A DNA stretch of 47,690 nucleotides from Deltaproteobacteria bacterium (GCA_019306185.1 JAFDMD010000002.1:1-47690), one strand, 5' to 3'. Positions 1 through 8,906 are shown, counted from the stretch's first letter. The notes: generated from the letters alone by a model not told the origin. Made by a program: numbers and translations.

Positions 1-2
1 TC

Positions 3-125
3 GGATTTGTTAAATTTGATGTGATGAAAAATGAAATTGATAAAATGAAAATCGGTAAAACCTTGCGCGCTCTGACCAAACTCATAAGCCTCATTGGAGA
101 TTCCTTTTTTGTTTTTATATGTTGA
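3..125 (+). pseudogene. C-terminal fragment resembling the end of an EAL-domain protein
   Basis: An open frame enters from the left edge and stops at 123-125. The readable residues begin GFVKFDV and continue through IDKM and TLRALTKLI. The VKFD motif followed by IDKM and a leucine/isoleucine-rich helix resembles the VKxD region of EAL cyclic-di-GMP phosphodiesterases. In a complete EAL domain an AEGVE-type segment and roughly 80 more residues should follow, but this frame stops early. It is therefore either a truncated EAL protein or an unrelated C-terminus. The similarity is read by eye from a very short stretch. Confidence 0.3.
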
Positions 126-398
126 TTGTATAACTATTTTTTGAATTAAGGGTTTTCTACTCGGCAAAGCAAATTTTTTTTTTATATTATATTGTGTCTA
201 AAAAAGTGGATAGCAAAAGAGATATGCTCAAAGAGCGAAAAAGTAAAGAGTAAAAAGGAGCATGTGGTCAAAAGATAGAGCAATAGACAATTGTTTGGGG
301 TTAAAGCTGTTTGTTTTTTTTAATAAAGCGATTTCTCCCTTTGCTTGGCAGGATACGATAAAAAAGAATATAATAGATATATAAAGAGAAAAGATATA
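126..398. other. Intergenic stretch without a recognisable gene
   Basis: AT-rich DNA between the end of the left-edge fragment and the convergent DUF3147 gene. No open frame with family resemblance, tRNA or strong terminator is visible. Around 331-357 a short piece with GATTTCTCCCTT recalls the start of the dispersed repeat at 12341, but the match is too short to call a copy. Confidence 0.5.
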
Positions 399-731
399 TT
401 ATTTTAAAAAAAATTGATGAACTGCAGCCCCAATCCCCCATATTCCAAAGCTTACAGGCAAAACAATATATAAAGGCATCTCTTTTTTGAAACATAAAAA
501 TACGGCTATAAAAAAAAGAATTGTAGGCAAAAGACCCAAGAGCGCTCCTTTTGCAAAATTTTGCATAATTGTGGTCTCGCCTCTGTTTTCCAGATAAACC
601 CATATTAAAACCAAAGCTCCTGTTAAAGGCATTACCGCTATTAAACCTGCTATGGAAGGATATTTTTTGCTTATTGCCGATGCGGTTAAAATAATAATTA
701 AACTAACCGCCGCTTTTATTATAAGTTGCAT
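399..731 (-). CDS. DUF3147 (GlpM-like) small membrane protein
   Basis: A 110-residue, almost wholly hydrophobic protein with about four membrane segments: residues 3-20, 28-48, 62-82 and 88-106. The YPSIAGLIAVMPLTG segment near residues 24-38 and the VPxSFGIWG-like end fit the DUF3147/GlpM family of inner-membrane proteins. The biochemical role of the family is not established. The gene stands alone and is transcribed away from lptFG, so both may be driven from the 732-906 gap. The family assignment is by recognition of the pattern. Confidence 0.65.
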   Translation of the reverse strand: MQLIIKAAVSLIIILTASAISKKYPSIAGLIAVMPLTGALVLIWVYLENRGETTIMQNFAKGALLGLLPTILFFIAVFLCFKKEMPLYIVLPVSFGIWGIGAAVHQFFLK

Positions 732-906
732 TTTTTTATATTTTTATCAGGTTGTTTTAAACTTAAATTTTATATCTACTTTGTATCTCTACTATTATAA
801 GGTTTTTGTTCAAATATCCGATATGCAATTTTCGATCAACTTTTTTTAACAAAATTATACTTTTTAAACTTTATACTTTTATAAATATTTGTTATTGCAA
901 CCTCCT

Positions 907-2058
907 ATGTTAAACAAGATAAGAACAATACTAAACGGATATATAATAAAGGAGATGCTTTTTCCTTTTATAATAAGCCTTGCTTTTTTTTCATTTATAT
1001 TTCTAATGACGCGAATTTTAGAAATTACGGACTTAATAGTTAATTATAAAATAGCCGTTTCTATGGTTTTGCTTCTGCTTTTTTATTCGATCCCTTCTTT
1101 CTTGGTATTTGTAATTCCAATATCGGTTATGATGAGTATAATCTTAACCTTTTTAAAAATGTCTAAAAATAACGAAATAATAGCTCTTAACTCCTGTGGA
1201 ATAAGCATTTACAAACTTTTGATACCTGTTGCGGTTTTTTCGGTTATCGGAGCGTTATTTACGTATTATTCAATTAGTTATGCAATGCCATGGGGACGGA
1301 TATCTTTTAAAAATACGGTTTATGAAATTGCGACGTCAAATATCAGCGTAGCTCTTACAGAAAGAACCTTTAACGACAGCTTTAATAACGTAATGCTATA
1401 CATTAATGAAATAGATAAAAAATCAGGAGAATTAAACGATATATTTATAGAAGACAAAAGAACAAAAAATATAATAAGTTCTGTAATAGCTCCGAAAGGA
1501 GAATTATTTATAGAAAAAGATAAAAAAACTTTCCATATAAGATTGTATGACGGAATTATCAATTATACAAATATAAATAACAACTCGGCTCATTCCATAA
1601 AATTTGACGATTATGATATAAGATTAAACGCAAAAAAGATAGATGCAAGTAATGTTATAAAGCCTAAAAATATAAAAGAGATGAGCTTACAAGAACTTTT
1701 TTTTAATTTAAATAAAAGTAAGAATAAAAAAGATTCTTTTTATTGTTCGCTTCTTGTAGAGATACATAAAAAATTTGCTCTACCTTTTGCCTGCATAGCT
1801 TTGGGGCTTTTGGCGGTTTCGCTTGGGATACAGGCAAAAGAGATAAAAAAATCGTTTGGAGTAGTAGGCGGACTTATTGTTTTTATATTATATTATCTTC
1901 TGTTATCTGCAGGAGTCGTTTTCGGCGAAGCCGGCATATATCCTCCGGCAATAGGAATATGGGCGCCGAATTTTATAGCCGCAGGAATCGGAATGTATCT
2001 GCTTATAAAAGCTTCTGGAGCAGGTTTGATAAAAAAACACAATAAAAAAAATATATGA
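907..2058 (+). CDS. lptF: LPS export permease LptF (YjgP/YjgQ family)
   Basis: Inner-membrane permease subunit of the LptB2FG ABC transporter, which extracts lipopolysaccharide from the inner membrane and feeds it to the LptC-A-D bridge. The protein has three N-terminal membrane segments, a periplasmic beta-jellyroll (about residues 125-260) and three C-terminal membrane segments including FALPFACIALGLLAVSLG, the usual YjgP/YjgQ layout at usual length. The ATG at 907 is preferred; a TTG at 889 would add six residues, and neither has a clear Shine-Dalgarno. The stop overlaps the start of the next gene (ATGA), so the two are translationally coupled. LptF and LptG are paralogues and the naming rests on gene order. 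Confidence 0.88.
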   Translation: MLNKIRTILNGYIIKEMLFPFIISLAFFSFIFLMTRILEITDLIVNYKIAVSMVLLLLFYSIPSFLVFVIPISVMMSIILTFLKMSKNNEIIALNSCGISIYKLLIPVAVFSVIGALFTYYSISYAMPWGRISFKNTVYEIATSNISVALTERTFNDSFNNVMLYINEIDKKSGELNDIFIEDKRTKNIISSVIAPKGELFIEKDKKTFHIRLYDGIINYTNINNNSAHSIKFDDYDIRLNAKKIDASNVIKPKNIKEMSLQELFFNLNKSKNKKDSFYCSLLVEIHKKFALPFACIALGLLAVSLGIQAKEIKKSFGVVGGLIVFILYYLLLSAGVVFGEAGIYPPAIGIWAPNFIAAGIGMYLLIKASGAGLIKKHNKKNI

Positions 2059-3125
2059 AAATAATATCCAAATATTTATCCGTTAATATATTGAAATTTT
2101 TCGGCATAATAATAACAGCCGTTATCGGAATATATCTGGCGGTGGATTTTTTTGAAAAAATAGATGATTTCTTAGAAAAACAGGTCGAATTAAACAAAAT
2201 AATAGTTTTTTTTATATTCAAAATTCCTTTTATCATCGCAAACATTACGCCTATAGGAATTCTTTTATCTGTTATAATAATATTTTCTTTAATGAATAAA
2301 AACAATGAGCTTATGGCGTTAAAAGCCTGCGGAATAAGCCTTTATTATATTATAAAACCTGTTTTATTTATATCCGCTATGTCTTGTCTGCTTCTGTTTT
2401 TATTTTCCGAATTTATAGCTCCTGGCGCAACCGGAAAATCGAATCAAATATGGTTTGAAAATGTAAATAAAGATTCTATGATAACCGCTTTTGATAAAAA
2501 TATCTGGATTAAAGGAGAGAAAACCATAACCCGCATAAAATACTACGAACCTGTTTTAGAAGAATTTTTCGGTTTATCAATAAGCTTTTTTGATAAAAAT
2601 TTTAATCTTATAAAAAAGTTAGATGCAAAAAAGGCAAAATTTGAAAATAAAAAATGGGTATTATCCGGCATTATGGAGCAGTTTCCGAAAACAGAGGATA
2701 ATAAAATAAAAATATACAAAGAAAAAATCGTAGAACTCCCTTTTACGCCGGAAGATTTTTTAAGAGTGGCAAAACTACCGGACGAGATGAGCATATTTGA
2801 ACTTTTTCAGTATATAAAAAAGGTTAAAAAGGAAGGATACGACGCAAGTAAGTATATAGTGGATTTTTATGCAAAAACCGCTTTTCCTTTTGTATGTATA
2901 ATAATGACTTTAATAGGAATAGGGCTTTGTTTAAAAAGAAGCGGCAAAGATAACACAGCCTCTAACATTTCTGCCGGCATAGGAATTGCTTTTTTATACT
3001 GGGTTTTTCAAAGTTTCTGTTTATCACTGGGATACGGGAGTATGCTGCACCCTCTTATAGCAGTATGGACTCCGAATTTTATTTTTACATGTGCAGGAAT
3101 CGGAATGCTGCTTAATGCGGATTAA
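2055..3125 (+). CDS. lptG: LPS export permease LptG (YjgP/YjgQ family)
   Basis: Second permease half of the LPS exporter, 356 residues. It shares the LptF layout: N-terminal membrane segments with the conserved NELMALKACGIS stretch (about residues 84-95), a periplasmic jellyroll, and a C-terminal bundle containing FPFVCIIMTLIGIGL. It overlaps lptF by 4 bp and probably forms a two-gene operon with it. No lptB, lptA or lptC is in this window. A short duplicated phrase, 'taatgcggattaa', surrounds the stop codon (3114-3141). Confidence 0.88.
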   Translation: MKIISKYLSVNILKFFGIIITAVIGIYLAVDFFEKIDDFLEKQVELNKIIVFFIFKIPFIIANITPIGILLSVIIIFSLMNKNNELMALKACGISLYYIIKPVLFISAMSCLLLFLFSEFIAPGATGKSNQIWFENVNKDSMITAFDKNIWIKGEKTITRIKYYEPVLEEFFGLSISFFDKNFNLIKKLDAKKAKFENKKWVLSGIMEQFPKTEDNKIKIYKEKIVELPFTPEDFLRVAKLPDEMSIFELFQYIKKVKKEGYDASKYIVDFYAKTAFPFVCIIMTLIGIGLCLKRSGKDNTASNISAGIGIAFLYWVFQSFCLSLGYGSMLHPLIAVWTPNFIFTCAGIGMLLNAD

Positions 3126-3228
3126 CTTTTAATGCGGATTAAAATTTGAGATATGAATATACTAATGATAACAAAAAACGGATACGTTTAAAAGATTACA
3201 ATAGCATAATAATTACAAGGAGAATGTT

Positions 3229-4467
3229 ATGTTTAAAAAAATAAAAATGATAAATTACCGAACTCATATTGAAACGGAATTAGAGCTAAGCGATATTACA
3301 TTGCTGATAGGCTCTAATAATTCCGGCAAAACCAATCTGCTTAAAGGCATTAACTATTTTTCCAGACTGGTAAGCGCTGCATATCCGGGGGGTAGAAGAG
3401 AAATAACGAATCTGTATAGAAGTCATTATTTCCCTAATAAACATAGACTTATTGATTCCGATAAACCTATTGTTTTTTCTTGCGAATGGGAAAAAGAGGG
3501 TAAAAAAATTGAGTATGAATTACTAATATATGTTATCAAAGACGGAAATATAGGCTGTAAAGAAAAAGTAATAATTCATAATAATTCTGGCGAAAAAAAA
3601 GAGATATTATATGGACATGATAAGCCGTCCGATAGAATGCTTTTAAGAAGCAATCTGCAAAACCAAAACTTAACGCAAGAGGAAAAGAATATAACGGAGA
3701 TGTTTTTTCGTTCGCTTTCATCTATGTATTATTATAATTTTCAGCCGGGTTTTTTGAAAGGATTGGCTCATTATAACGGTAATGCCAAAAAGAAAAACTA
3801 CTTGGAAGAATTTGAAAATTTAAACAAATTTCCGAATATTGCAACAGAGATCGGGCAGGAAGGATCTAACTTTATTGAATTGGTTAGATTTCTTAAAGAA
3901 AAGGATGAAATAGGATACGGAAAATTTTTAGGTTACTTAAAAAGATTTGTTAAATCGTTTAACGGGATAGTAATTGATAGAGATATTCCGAAATGGCAGT
4001 TTGACATGGGAGAAAATACTTTTCCGTATTTTGAATCAATTGACGTTTCGGACGGGCTTATTAAAGCCGGAGCCGTAGCTTTGCTATGCGCTATGAGAAG
4101 CCCGGCTCCCGTAATAATGATTGAAGAGATAGAAAACGGCATTAATCAAAAGAATATATCCAAATTTTTAAGCTGGTTAAAAACGGTTGCGGACGGAGGA
4201 AAAAATACCCAGTTTATATTAACCACCCATAGCCCAAGCGTTATACGCGAATTTTCGGACTGTCTGGAAAATGTTTACAATTTGCATCTTAGGGCAAAAG
4301 ATTACAGAACATTAACTACAAATCTTAACGACGCAATAAAACCTCTTGTAAACATGGGACGCATAAAAGAGGAAGATATTATAACAAGAGACGGAAAAGA
4401 GATAGTTAAGGTTAGCCCTTACGAATTAACCGAGTTGTTTTACGACGGAATATTAGGCGAACTGTAA
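3229..4467 (+). CDS. ABC/SMC-like AAA ATPase (RecF/OLD type), pair 1
   Basis: A 412-residue ATPase of the RecF/OLD-like 'AAA_15/AAA_21' group. Walker A is GSNNSGKT at residues 28-35, an ABC-signature-like VSDGLIKAGAVALL lies near 274-287, Walker B is PVIMIEEIENG near 294-304, and the switch histidine is in TTHSPS near 340. The start at 3229 has an AGGAG ribosome site. The next gene begins 11 bp downstream and has a TOPRIM-like start. ATPase plus TOPRIM pairs are typical of OLD-family nucleases and of PARIS-type anti-phage systems, in one or two chains. The defence role is inferred from this architecture and from the toxin-antitoxin genes that follow. Confidence 0.85.
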   Translation: MFKKIKMINYRTHIETELELSDITLLIGSNNSGKTNLLKGINYFSRLVSAAYPGGRREITNLYRSHYFPNKHRLIDSDKPIVFSCEWEKEGKKIEYELLIYVIKDGNIGCKEKVIIHNNSGEKKEILYGHDKPSDRMLLRSNLQNQNLTQEEKNITEMFFRSLSSMYYYNFQPGFLKGLAHYNGNAKKKNYLEEFENLNKFPNIATEIGQEGSNFIELVRFLKEKDEIGYGKFLGYLKRFVKSFNGIVIDRDIPKWQFDMGENTFPYFESIDVSDGLIKAGAVALLCAMRSPAPVIMIEEIENGINQKNISKFLSWLKTVADGGKNTQFILTTHSPSVIREFSDCLENVYNLHLRAKDYRTLTTNLNDAIKPLVNMGRIKEEDIITRDGKEIVKVSPYELTELFYDGILGEL

Positions 4468-4478
4468 GGCGGTTAATA

Positions 4479-5192
4479 ATGAGAAATATAGCTATTATAA
4501 GAGAGGGTTTCAGCGATTATTGCGTTATAAAACATTTTATAAGCGCGATTTTACAAGATGATTTTGTCCAATTAACCGATGATAATTTTTTGGATATGGG
4601 AAAGCTAACTATAAGCGATGCTGTTGCAAAATATTTTAAGTCCGGCGGCGGAAATAATTTGGACGATAAAAAAGCGATTGAATTAAAAAAACGTATAATT
4701 GATGTGTTATACACGGCATTTAAGAAGTTTAAGCGAGAAAAAGATAAAGTTTCCAATAAAGATATTTTGGCGATTAATTCGGATGCAGAGAAGATATTAA
4801 AGGATAAAGATAATTATTTTAATAAAGAATTTTATATATTAAATGAAATCTCGCAGCTTGCTATTGAAGAGTTTTATAATAAAATGGTTAAACATGGTTG
4901 GGCTTATGAAAACCTTCCTTTGATTTTGCCTTTAATTTTTTTCCCAAGTTCCGAAATACTGGCGGCGTCATGCATATACGATTTTAAAAGCGAAAGTAAA
5001 AATTTTAGAAAATTACGCGCAAAACCGGATCTTAAATTGAAGGTATATGAAACGGATAATATACCGAGAGCTATTGAAACCGGAAAAATGGAAGAGGTTT
5101 TATCAAAATTTATTACTCCAGAAGCTATTGAAAAAGTATATAAAGAGATTCCGGAAGCAAGAAAATTTATACATATATTAAGTTGCTTATAA
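4479..5192 (+). CDS. TOPRIM-like effector candidate paired with the upstream ATPase
   Basis: A 237-residue soluble protein I do not recognise as a named family. Its N-terminus, IAIIREGFSD (residues 4-13), matches the hydrophobic-strand-then-EGxxD entry of TOPRIM nuclease folds. A second strand, ILAINSDAEK near residue 92, ends in acidic residues where a TOPRIM DxD would be expected, although only one aspartate plus glutamate is seen. A PSSEILAAS segment near residue 158 resembles the helix that follows in DUF4276/DUF4435-like proteins. It sits 11 bp after the ATPase and is surely co-transcribed. A divergent metal-dependent nuclease is likely but unproven. Confidence 0.6.
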   Translation: MRNIAIIREGFSDYCVIKHFISAILQDDFVQLTDDNFLDMGKLTISDAVAKYFKSGGGNNLDDKKAIELKKRIIDVLYTAFKKFKREKDKVSNKDILAINSDAEKILKDKDNYFNKEFYILNEISQLAIEEFYNKMVKHGWAYENLPLILPLIFFPSSEILAASCIYDFKSESKNFRKLRAKPDLKLKVYETDNIPRAIETGKMEEVLSKFITPEAIEKVYKEIPEARKFIHILSCL

Positions 5193-5273
5193 TAATTATA
5201 TTTTATAAAACAGCGCTTTTTAAAAGCAAAAAAATATGATAAGTATCCTCCGAAAAGATTAAAAGGCAGCCTT

Positions 5274-5669
5274 ATGAATAAAAATATAAGATGGATTCAA
5301 CGCTTCGATAATTTTAAAAAAGCGTTTATCAGATTAACCGACGCCGTTGATAGAAAAGAATATGATGAATTATCCGAAGCCGGTTTAATTCAAACATTTG
5401 AGTTTACATTTGAGTTAGCTTGGAAAACCTTAAAAGATTACCTTGAAAGCAAGGGAACAATTGCAAAATTGCCAAGAGACGTAATAAAAGTTTCTTTTCA
5501 AAATTCTATAATAGAAGACGGCGAAACTTGGATAGATATGCTTGAAAAAAGAAATTTGCTATCTCATGCTTACGACGAAAAAACAAGCAGGATAGCGTTG
5601 AGTTATATAAAAAATAATTATTTTGAAGCTATAAAACAGGTTTTTGATTTTTTAAAAAATGAATTGTAA
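5274..5669 (+). CDS. HEPN-type nucleotidyltransferase-substrate-binding protein (HI0074 family)
   Basis: A 131-residue all-helical protein of the HI0074/HEPN family, the toxin half of HEPN-MNT toxin-antitoxin modules. The FEFTFELAWKTLKDYL helix (residues 42-57) and the HEPN motif R93-N-L-L-S-H98 (Rx4H), the proposed RNase site, are both present. It is followed with an 11-bp overlap by the MNT gene. In known modules (HepT-MntA) the nucleotidyltransferase adenylylates a tyrosine near the HEPN motif. Here Y100 lies two residues after H98, matching that arrangement. Confidence 0.85.
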   Translation: MNKNIRWIQRFDNFKKAFIRLTDAVDRKEYDELSEAGLIQTFEFTFELAWKTLKDYLESKGTIAKLPRDVIKVSFQNSIIEDGETWIDMLEKRNLLSHAYDEKTSRIALSYIKNNYFEAIKQVFDFLKNEL

Positions 5670-5985
5670 AATGCAGGAATTCGGCTTATCCGAAAAAAAT
5701 ATTTTATTAATTAAAGATACTTTTAAAAAATATCCTCAAATAGAAGAAGCTGTAATATTCGGCTCAAGAGCTATGGGAAATTATAAAAAAGGCTCGGATA
5801 TTGATATGGCGCTTAAAGGAGAAAATATTAATTTTAACATAACCGCAAAAATTAATTATAAATTAAATGAAGAATTTCCTCTGCCTTATATGTTTGATAT
5901 TGTAAATTACAATAATATTGATAATGAAAATTTAAAGCGTCATATAGATAACGAAGGAAAAATATTTTACAACAAAACTGTATGA
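5659..5985 (+). CDS. MNT-type nucleotidyltransferase antitoxin (HI0073 family)
   Basis: A minimal nucleotidyltransferase of 108 residues. The catalytic GSRAMG followed by GSDIDMAL (GSx10DxD signature, about residues 36-52) is intact. It is expected to neutralise the HEPN partner by AMPylation, as in MntA-HepT. The start at 5659 overlaps the HEPN gene. A second ATG at 5671, four codons in, is also possible. Its position beside an ATPase/TOPRIM pair suggests a small defence block. Confidence 0.85.
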   Translation: MNCKMQEFGLSEKNILLIKDTFKKYPQIEEAVIFGSRAMGNYKKGSDIDMALKGENINFNITAKINYKLNEEFPLPYMFDIVNYNNIDNENLKRHIDNEGKIFYNKTV

Positions 5986-6015
5986 CTATAAAATTGCGGT
6001 AAGGGACGTTGTATT

Positions 6016-6183
6016 ATGAAAAATAGGTCTATTAATGAAGAAAGAAGATTGATAATTGAAGGTTATCAGCCTGCCAAAGGTAATTTGGATAGAAATAATC
6101 CTCCCGGCAAGAGCAGCCTTGCATCTTTAAACATAAATCAGACTTCAGGCGTTTCGCAATCAAATCCATCCGATAAAAAATAG
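6016..6183 (+). CDS. Small hypothetical protein, 55 residues
   Basis: ATG at 6016 is preceded by AGGGA about seven bases upstream and runs to TAG at 6181-6183. The product is short, polar and rich in Asn, Ser, Pro and Gly after residue 18, with EERRLIIEGYQPAKGN near the start. No membrane segment or known domain is visible. It lies between the HEPN/MNT pair and argH, in the same direction. The good start signal and non-random composition favour a real gene. No function can be assigned. Confidence 0.5.
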   Translation: MKNRSINEERRLIIEGYQPAKGNLDRNNPPGKSSLASLNINQTSGVSQSNPSDKK

Positions 6184-6221
6184 ACCGGCTACAAGATAAA
6201 TAAAATAATAAGCAAAAAAAT

Positions 6222-7613
6222 ATGACTACAAAATTATGGGACGGTAGATTTGCCGAAAAAACAGACGAGTTGGTTGAAAAATTTACATCCTCGATAGATA
6301 TAGATAAAAATTTATATTCTTACGACATACAAGGCAGCATTGCCCATTGTAAAATGCTTGCCAAACAATTGATTATATCGGACAAAGAGGCGGAACAAAT
6401 AATAAAAGGGCTTCTTGAAATAAAAGAGGAGATTGAAAGCGGCAACTTTAAGTATAACGATAAGCTTGAAGATATACATATGCACATAGAGGCAAGACTT
6501 ATCGAAAAGATAGGGGAAACCGCAAAAAAACTTCATACCGCAAGAAGCAGAAATGATCAGGTAGTATTAGACGTTAGAATTTATCTTAAAGAAAAAACCG
6601 CTTTTATAATAGAAGATATTATAAAGCTTCAAAAAGCTTTGGTTAAATTTGCAAAAGAGCATGTAAATACAATAATGCCCGGATATACCCATATGCAAAG
6701 GGCGCAGCCGGTTCTCTTTGCTCATCATATAATGGCTTATTACGAAATGTTCGGGCGCGATATTGAAAGATTTCAAGATTCTTTAAAACGAACGGATGTT
6801 ATGCCGCTTGGAGCGGCGGCTTTGGCCGGAACAACTTATCCTATAGACAGAGACTATACTGCAGAATTATTAAATTTTTCCAATGTATCTTCAAACAGTA
6901 TAGATACGGTTGCAGACAGAGATTTTATAATAGAGTTTTTAAGCTGCGCCAGCATCTGTATGATACATTTAAGCAGAATTTCGGAAGAATTTATTTTATG
7001 GTCCGGCGCAGAATTTGGTTTTATAGAGCTGCCGGACGCTTTTACTACCGGAAGCAGTATAATGCCTCAGAAAAAAAATCCGGATATCTGCGAGTTGGTA
7101 AGGGGAAAAACAGGAAGGGTATTTGGCGATCTTATTTGCATGTTAACGGTTATGAAAGGGCTTCCTCTTGCTTACGACAGAGATATGCAGGAAGATAAAG
7201 AACCTCTTTTTGATGCGGTAAATACATTAAGCTTATGTATAAAAATTTATACAAATATGCTGCCGAAAATAAAGGTAAATAAGGATATGATGAAAAAGGC
7301 GGCGTCTGTCGGTTTTTTAAACGCTACGGATTTGGCGGATTATTTGGCTTCAAAAGGAATGCCGTTTAGAACCGCTCATAACTGCGCGGGAAAAGCGGTA
7401 AGTTATGCCTTGAAAAATAAAAAAGAGCTTGATCAGCTTACTCTTGAAGAGCTTCAAAGTTTTTCTTCGCTTATAAAAAAAGATGTATTTGAGGCTTTGG
7501 AGCTGGAGCAGATGATAGAAAAAAGAATCTCGGACGGTTCCACATCTTATAAAAATGTTTTTTATGCTATAGATAGCGCCGGAAAAAAAAATGAAAAGGA
7601 GCAAAATGAATAA
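6222..7613 (+). CDS. argH: Argininosuccinate lyase
   Basis: Cytosolic enzyme of the fumarase/aspartase superfamily that splits argininosuccinate into arginine and fumarate, the last step of arginine synthesis. The 463-residue length is normal. The superfamily signature GSSIMPQKKNPD lies near residues 277-288, with the catalytic serine in the GSS loop. The HTARSRNDQV motif (about 106-115) and GYTHMQRAQP (about 153-162) are also intact. The start WDGRFAEKTDE is typical. It is the first gene of the tight biosynthetic operon reaching to pgsA, and its last codons overlap the following lipoprotein gene. Confidence 0.95.
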   Translation: MTTKLWDGRFAEKTDELVEKFTSSIDIDKNLYSYDIQGSIAHCKMLAKQLIISDKEAEQIIKGLLEIKEEIESGNFKYNDKLEDIHMHIEARLIEKIGETAKKLHTARSRNDQVVLDVRIYLKEKTAFIIEDIIKLQKALVKFAKEHVNTIMPGYTHMQRAQPVLFAHHIMAYYEMFGRDIERFQDSLKRTDVMPLGAAALAGTTYPIDRDYTAELLNFSNVSSNSIDTVADRDFIIEFLSCASICMIHLSRISEEFILWSGAEFGFIELPDAFTTGSSIMPQKKNPDICELVRGKTGRVFGDLICMLTVMKGLPLAYDRDMQEDKEPLFDAVNTLSLCIKIYTNMLPKIKVNKDMMKKAASVGFLNATDLADYLASKGMPFRTAHNCAGKAVSYALKNKKELDQLTLEELQSFSSLIKKDVFEALELEQMIEKRISDGSTSYKNVFYAIDSAGKKNEKEQNE

Positions 7614-7752
7614 ATATAAATTTAATTTAATAGTAATAATATTAAGCCTTTTCTTTTTGGGAGCGTCCGTTTTAAATTTTGCGGGATGCGGTAAAAAAGG
7701 AGACCCTATAGCCAAGTCAACGGTTACGGAGAAAGAAAAATGTTCGGAATAG
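7606..7752 (+). CDS. Small LptM-like lipoprotein
   Basis: A 48-residue lipoprotein: a positively charged start (MNKYK), one hydrophobic segment, then the lipobox LNFAGC with the acylated cysteine at residue 28, followed at once by GKKGDP. The C-G-x-K-G-x-P pattern is the hallmark of LptM (YifL), which in E. coli assists LptD maturation at the outer membrane; members elsewhere are often encoded next to lysine-pathway genes. It overlaps argH by 8 bp and dapL by 13 bp, which supports a real translated gene. A strong AAGGAGC ribosome site precedes it. Confidence 0.75.
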   Translation: MNKYKFNLIVIILSLFFLGASVLNFAGCGKKGDPIAKSTVTEKEKCSE

Positions 7753-8906
7753 ATATAGCTCAAAGAGTAAAAGAGCTTCCTCCTTATTTGTTTAAAGAGA
7801 TAGATAAACAGAAACAAGAGGCTGTTAAAGCGGGAGCGGATGTTATTAACCTAGGGGTAGGCGACCCTGATTTGCCTACGCCAAATTATGTAATAGAAGC
7901 TTTAAATAAAGCGGCGGTAGAACCCGCAAATCATAGATACCCTTCTTATGCGGGTATGGAAGCTTTTAATAAAGAGGCTGCCTTATGGCTGAAAAAAAGA
8001 TTTAATATAAATATTAAATTAGACGAAATTATAACCCTTATAGGCTCGAAAGAAGGAATTGCCCATACTCCGCTTGCATTTATCAACCCCGGAGATATAG
8101 CCTTAATACCAGATCCTGCTTATCCTGTATATGAAAATGCCGTCCGATTTGCAGGAGGCGTCCCTTTTTATATGCCTCTTAAAAAAGAGAATGATTTTTT
8201 GCCGGATCTTGATGCAATTCCTAAAGATATTGCCCAAAAAGCAAAGCTGATATTTTTAAATTATCCTAATAATCCCACTTCAGCCACAGCCGAACTTTCT
8301 TTTTTTAACCAGCTGGTATCATACGCAAAAAAATATAATATTATAGTATGTCATGACGCGGCTTATACGGAAATTTATTATAACGGCAAAAAACCGGCAA
8401 GCTTTTTGGAAGCCGAAGGCGCTAAAGAGGTAGGGATAGAATATCATTCCCTTTCAAAAACGTATAACATGACAGGCTGGAGAATAGGGTTTGCCGCAGG
8501 CGGCTCCGATATTATAAACGCGTTGGGAAAAATTAAAAGCAATGTTGATTCCGGAGTATTTCAGGCTATTCAGATTGCAGGAATTGCAGCTTTAAAAAGC
8601 GAAGAAACATATATAAACCGAATAAACGAGATATATGAAAAACGGAAAAAAATAATCCTTGACGCTTTAAACTCCGTAGGAATAAAAGCTTACGATCCGA
8701 AAACAACCTTTTATATATGGTTTGAAGTCCCAAAAGGTTATACATCTGCTCAATTCGTGAGCCTTCTTTTATCAAAGGCTCATATCGTAACCATTCCGGG
8801 CAACGGATTCGGAAAAGCAGGAGAAGGTTACGCGCGAATAGCGCTTACTGTAAGCGAAGAAAGAATAAAAGAGGCGGCTTTACGAATTGAAAATGCAAAA
8901 TTCTAA
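7740..8906 (+). CDS. dapL: LL-diaminopimelate aminotransferase
   Basis: PLP-dependent class I/II aminotransferase of 388 residues, most likely DapL, which makes LL-diaminopimelate directly from tetrahydrodipicolinate. The VINLGVGDPDLPTP start, NYPNNPT substrate loop, and the SLSKTYNMTGWRIG segment holding the Schiff-base lysine (about residue 242) are intact. Related aspartate/alanine aminotransferases look similar, so the substrate is inferred from the DapL-like N-terminus and the neighbouring LptM-like gene. It overlaps both its upstream and downstream genes. Confidence 0.85.
   Translation: MFGIDIAQRVKELPPYLFKEIDKQKQEAVKAGADVINLGVGDPDLPTPNYVIEALNKAAVEPANHRYPSYAGMEAFNKEAALWLKKRFNINIKLDEIITLIGSKEGIAHTPLAFINPGDIALIPDPAYPVYENAVRFAGGVPFYMPLKKENDFLPDLDAIPKDIAQKAKLIFLNYPNNPTSATAELSFFNQLVSYAKKYNIIVCHDAAYTEIYYNGKKPASFLEAEGAKEVGIEYHSLSKTYNMTGWRIGFAAGGSDIINALGKIKSNVDSGVFQAIQIAGIAALKSEETYINRINEIYEKRKKIILDALNSVGIKAYDPKTTFYIWFEVPKGYTSAQFVSLLLSKAHIVTIPGNGFGKAGEGYARIALTVSEERIKEAALRIENAKF

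Noticed and set aside
301-603. Minus-strand open frame of 100 residues
   Set aside because: It overlaps the DUF3147 gene in another frame, has aromatic-rich random composition and no start signal.
7350-7817. Minus-strand 155-residue frame opposite argH and dapL
   Set aside because: It lies antisense to three well-supported genes and its composition (runs of Phe, Leu, Lys) fits a shadow.
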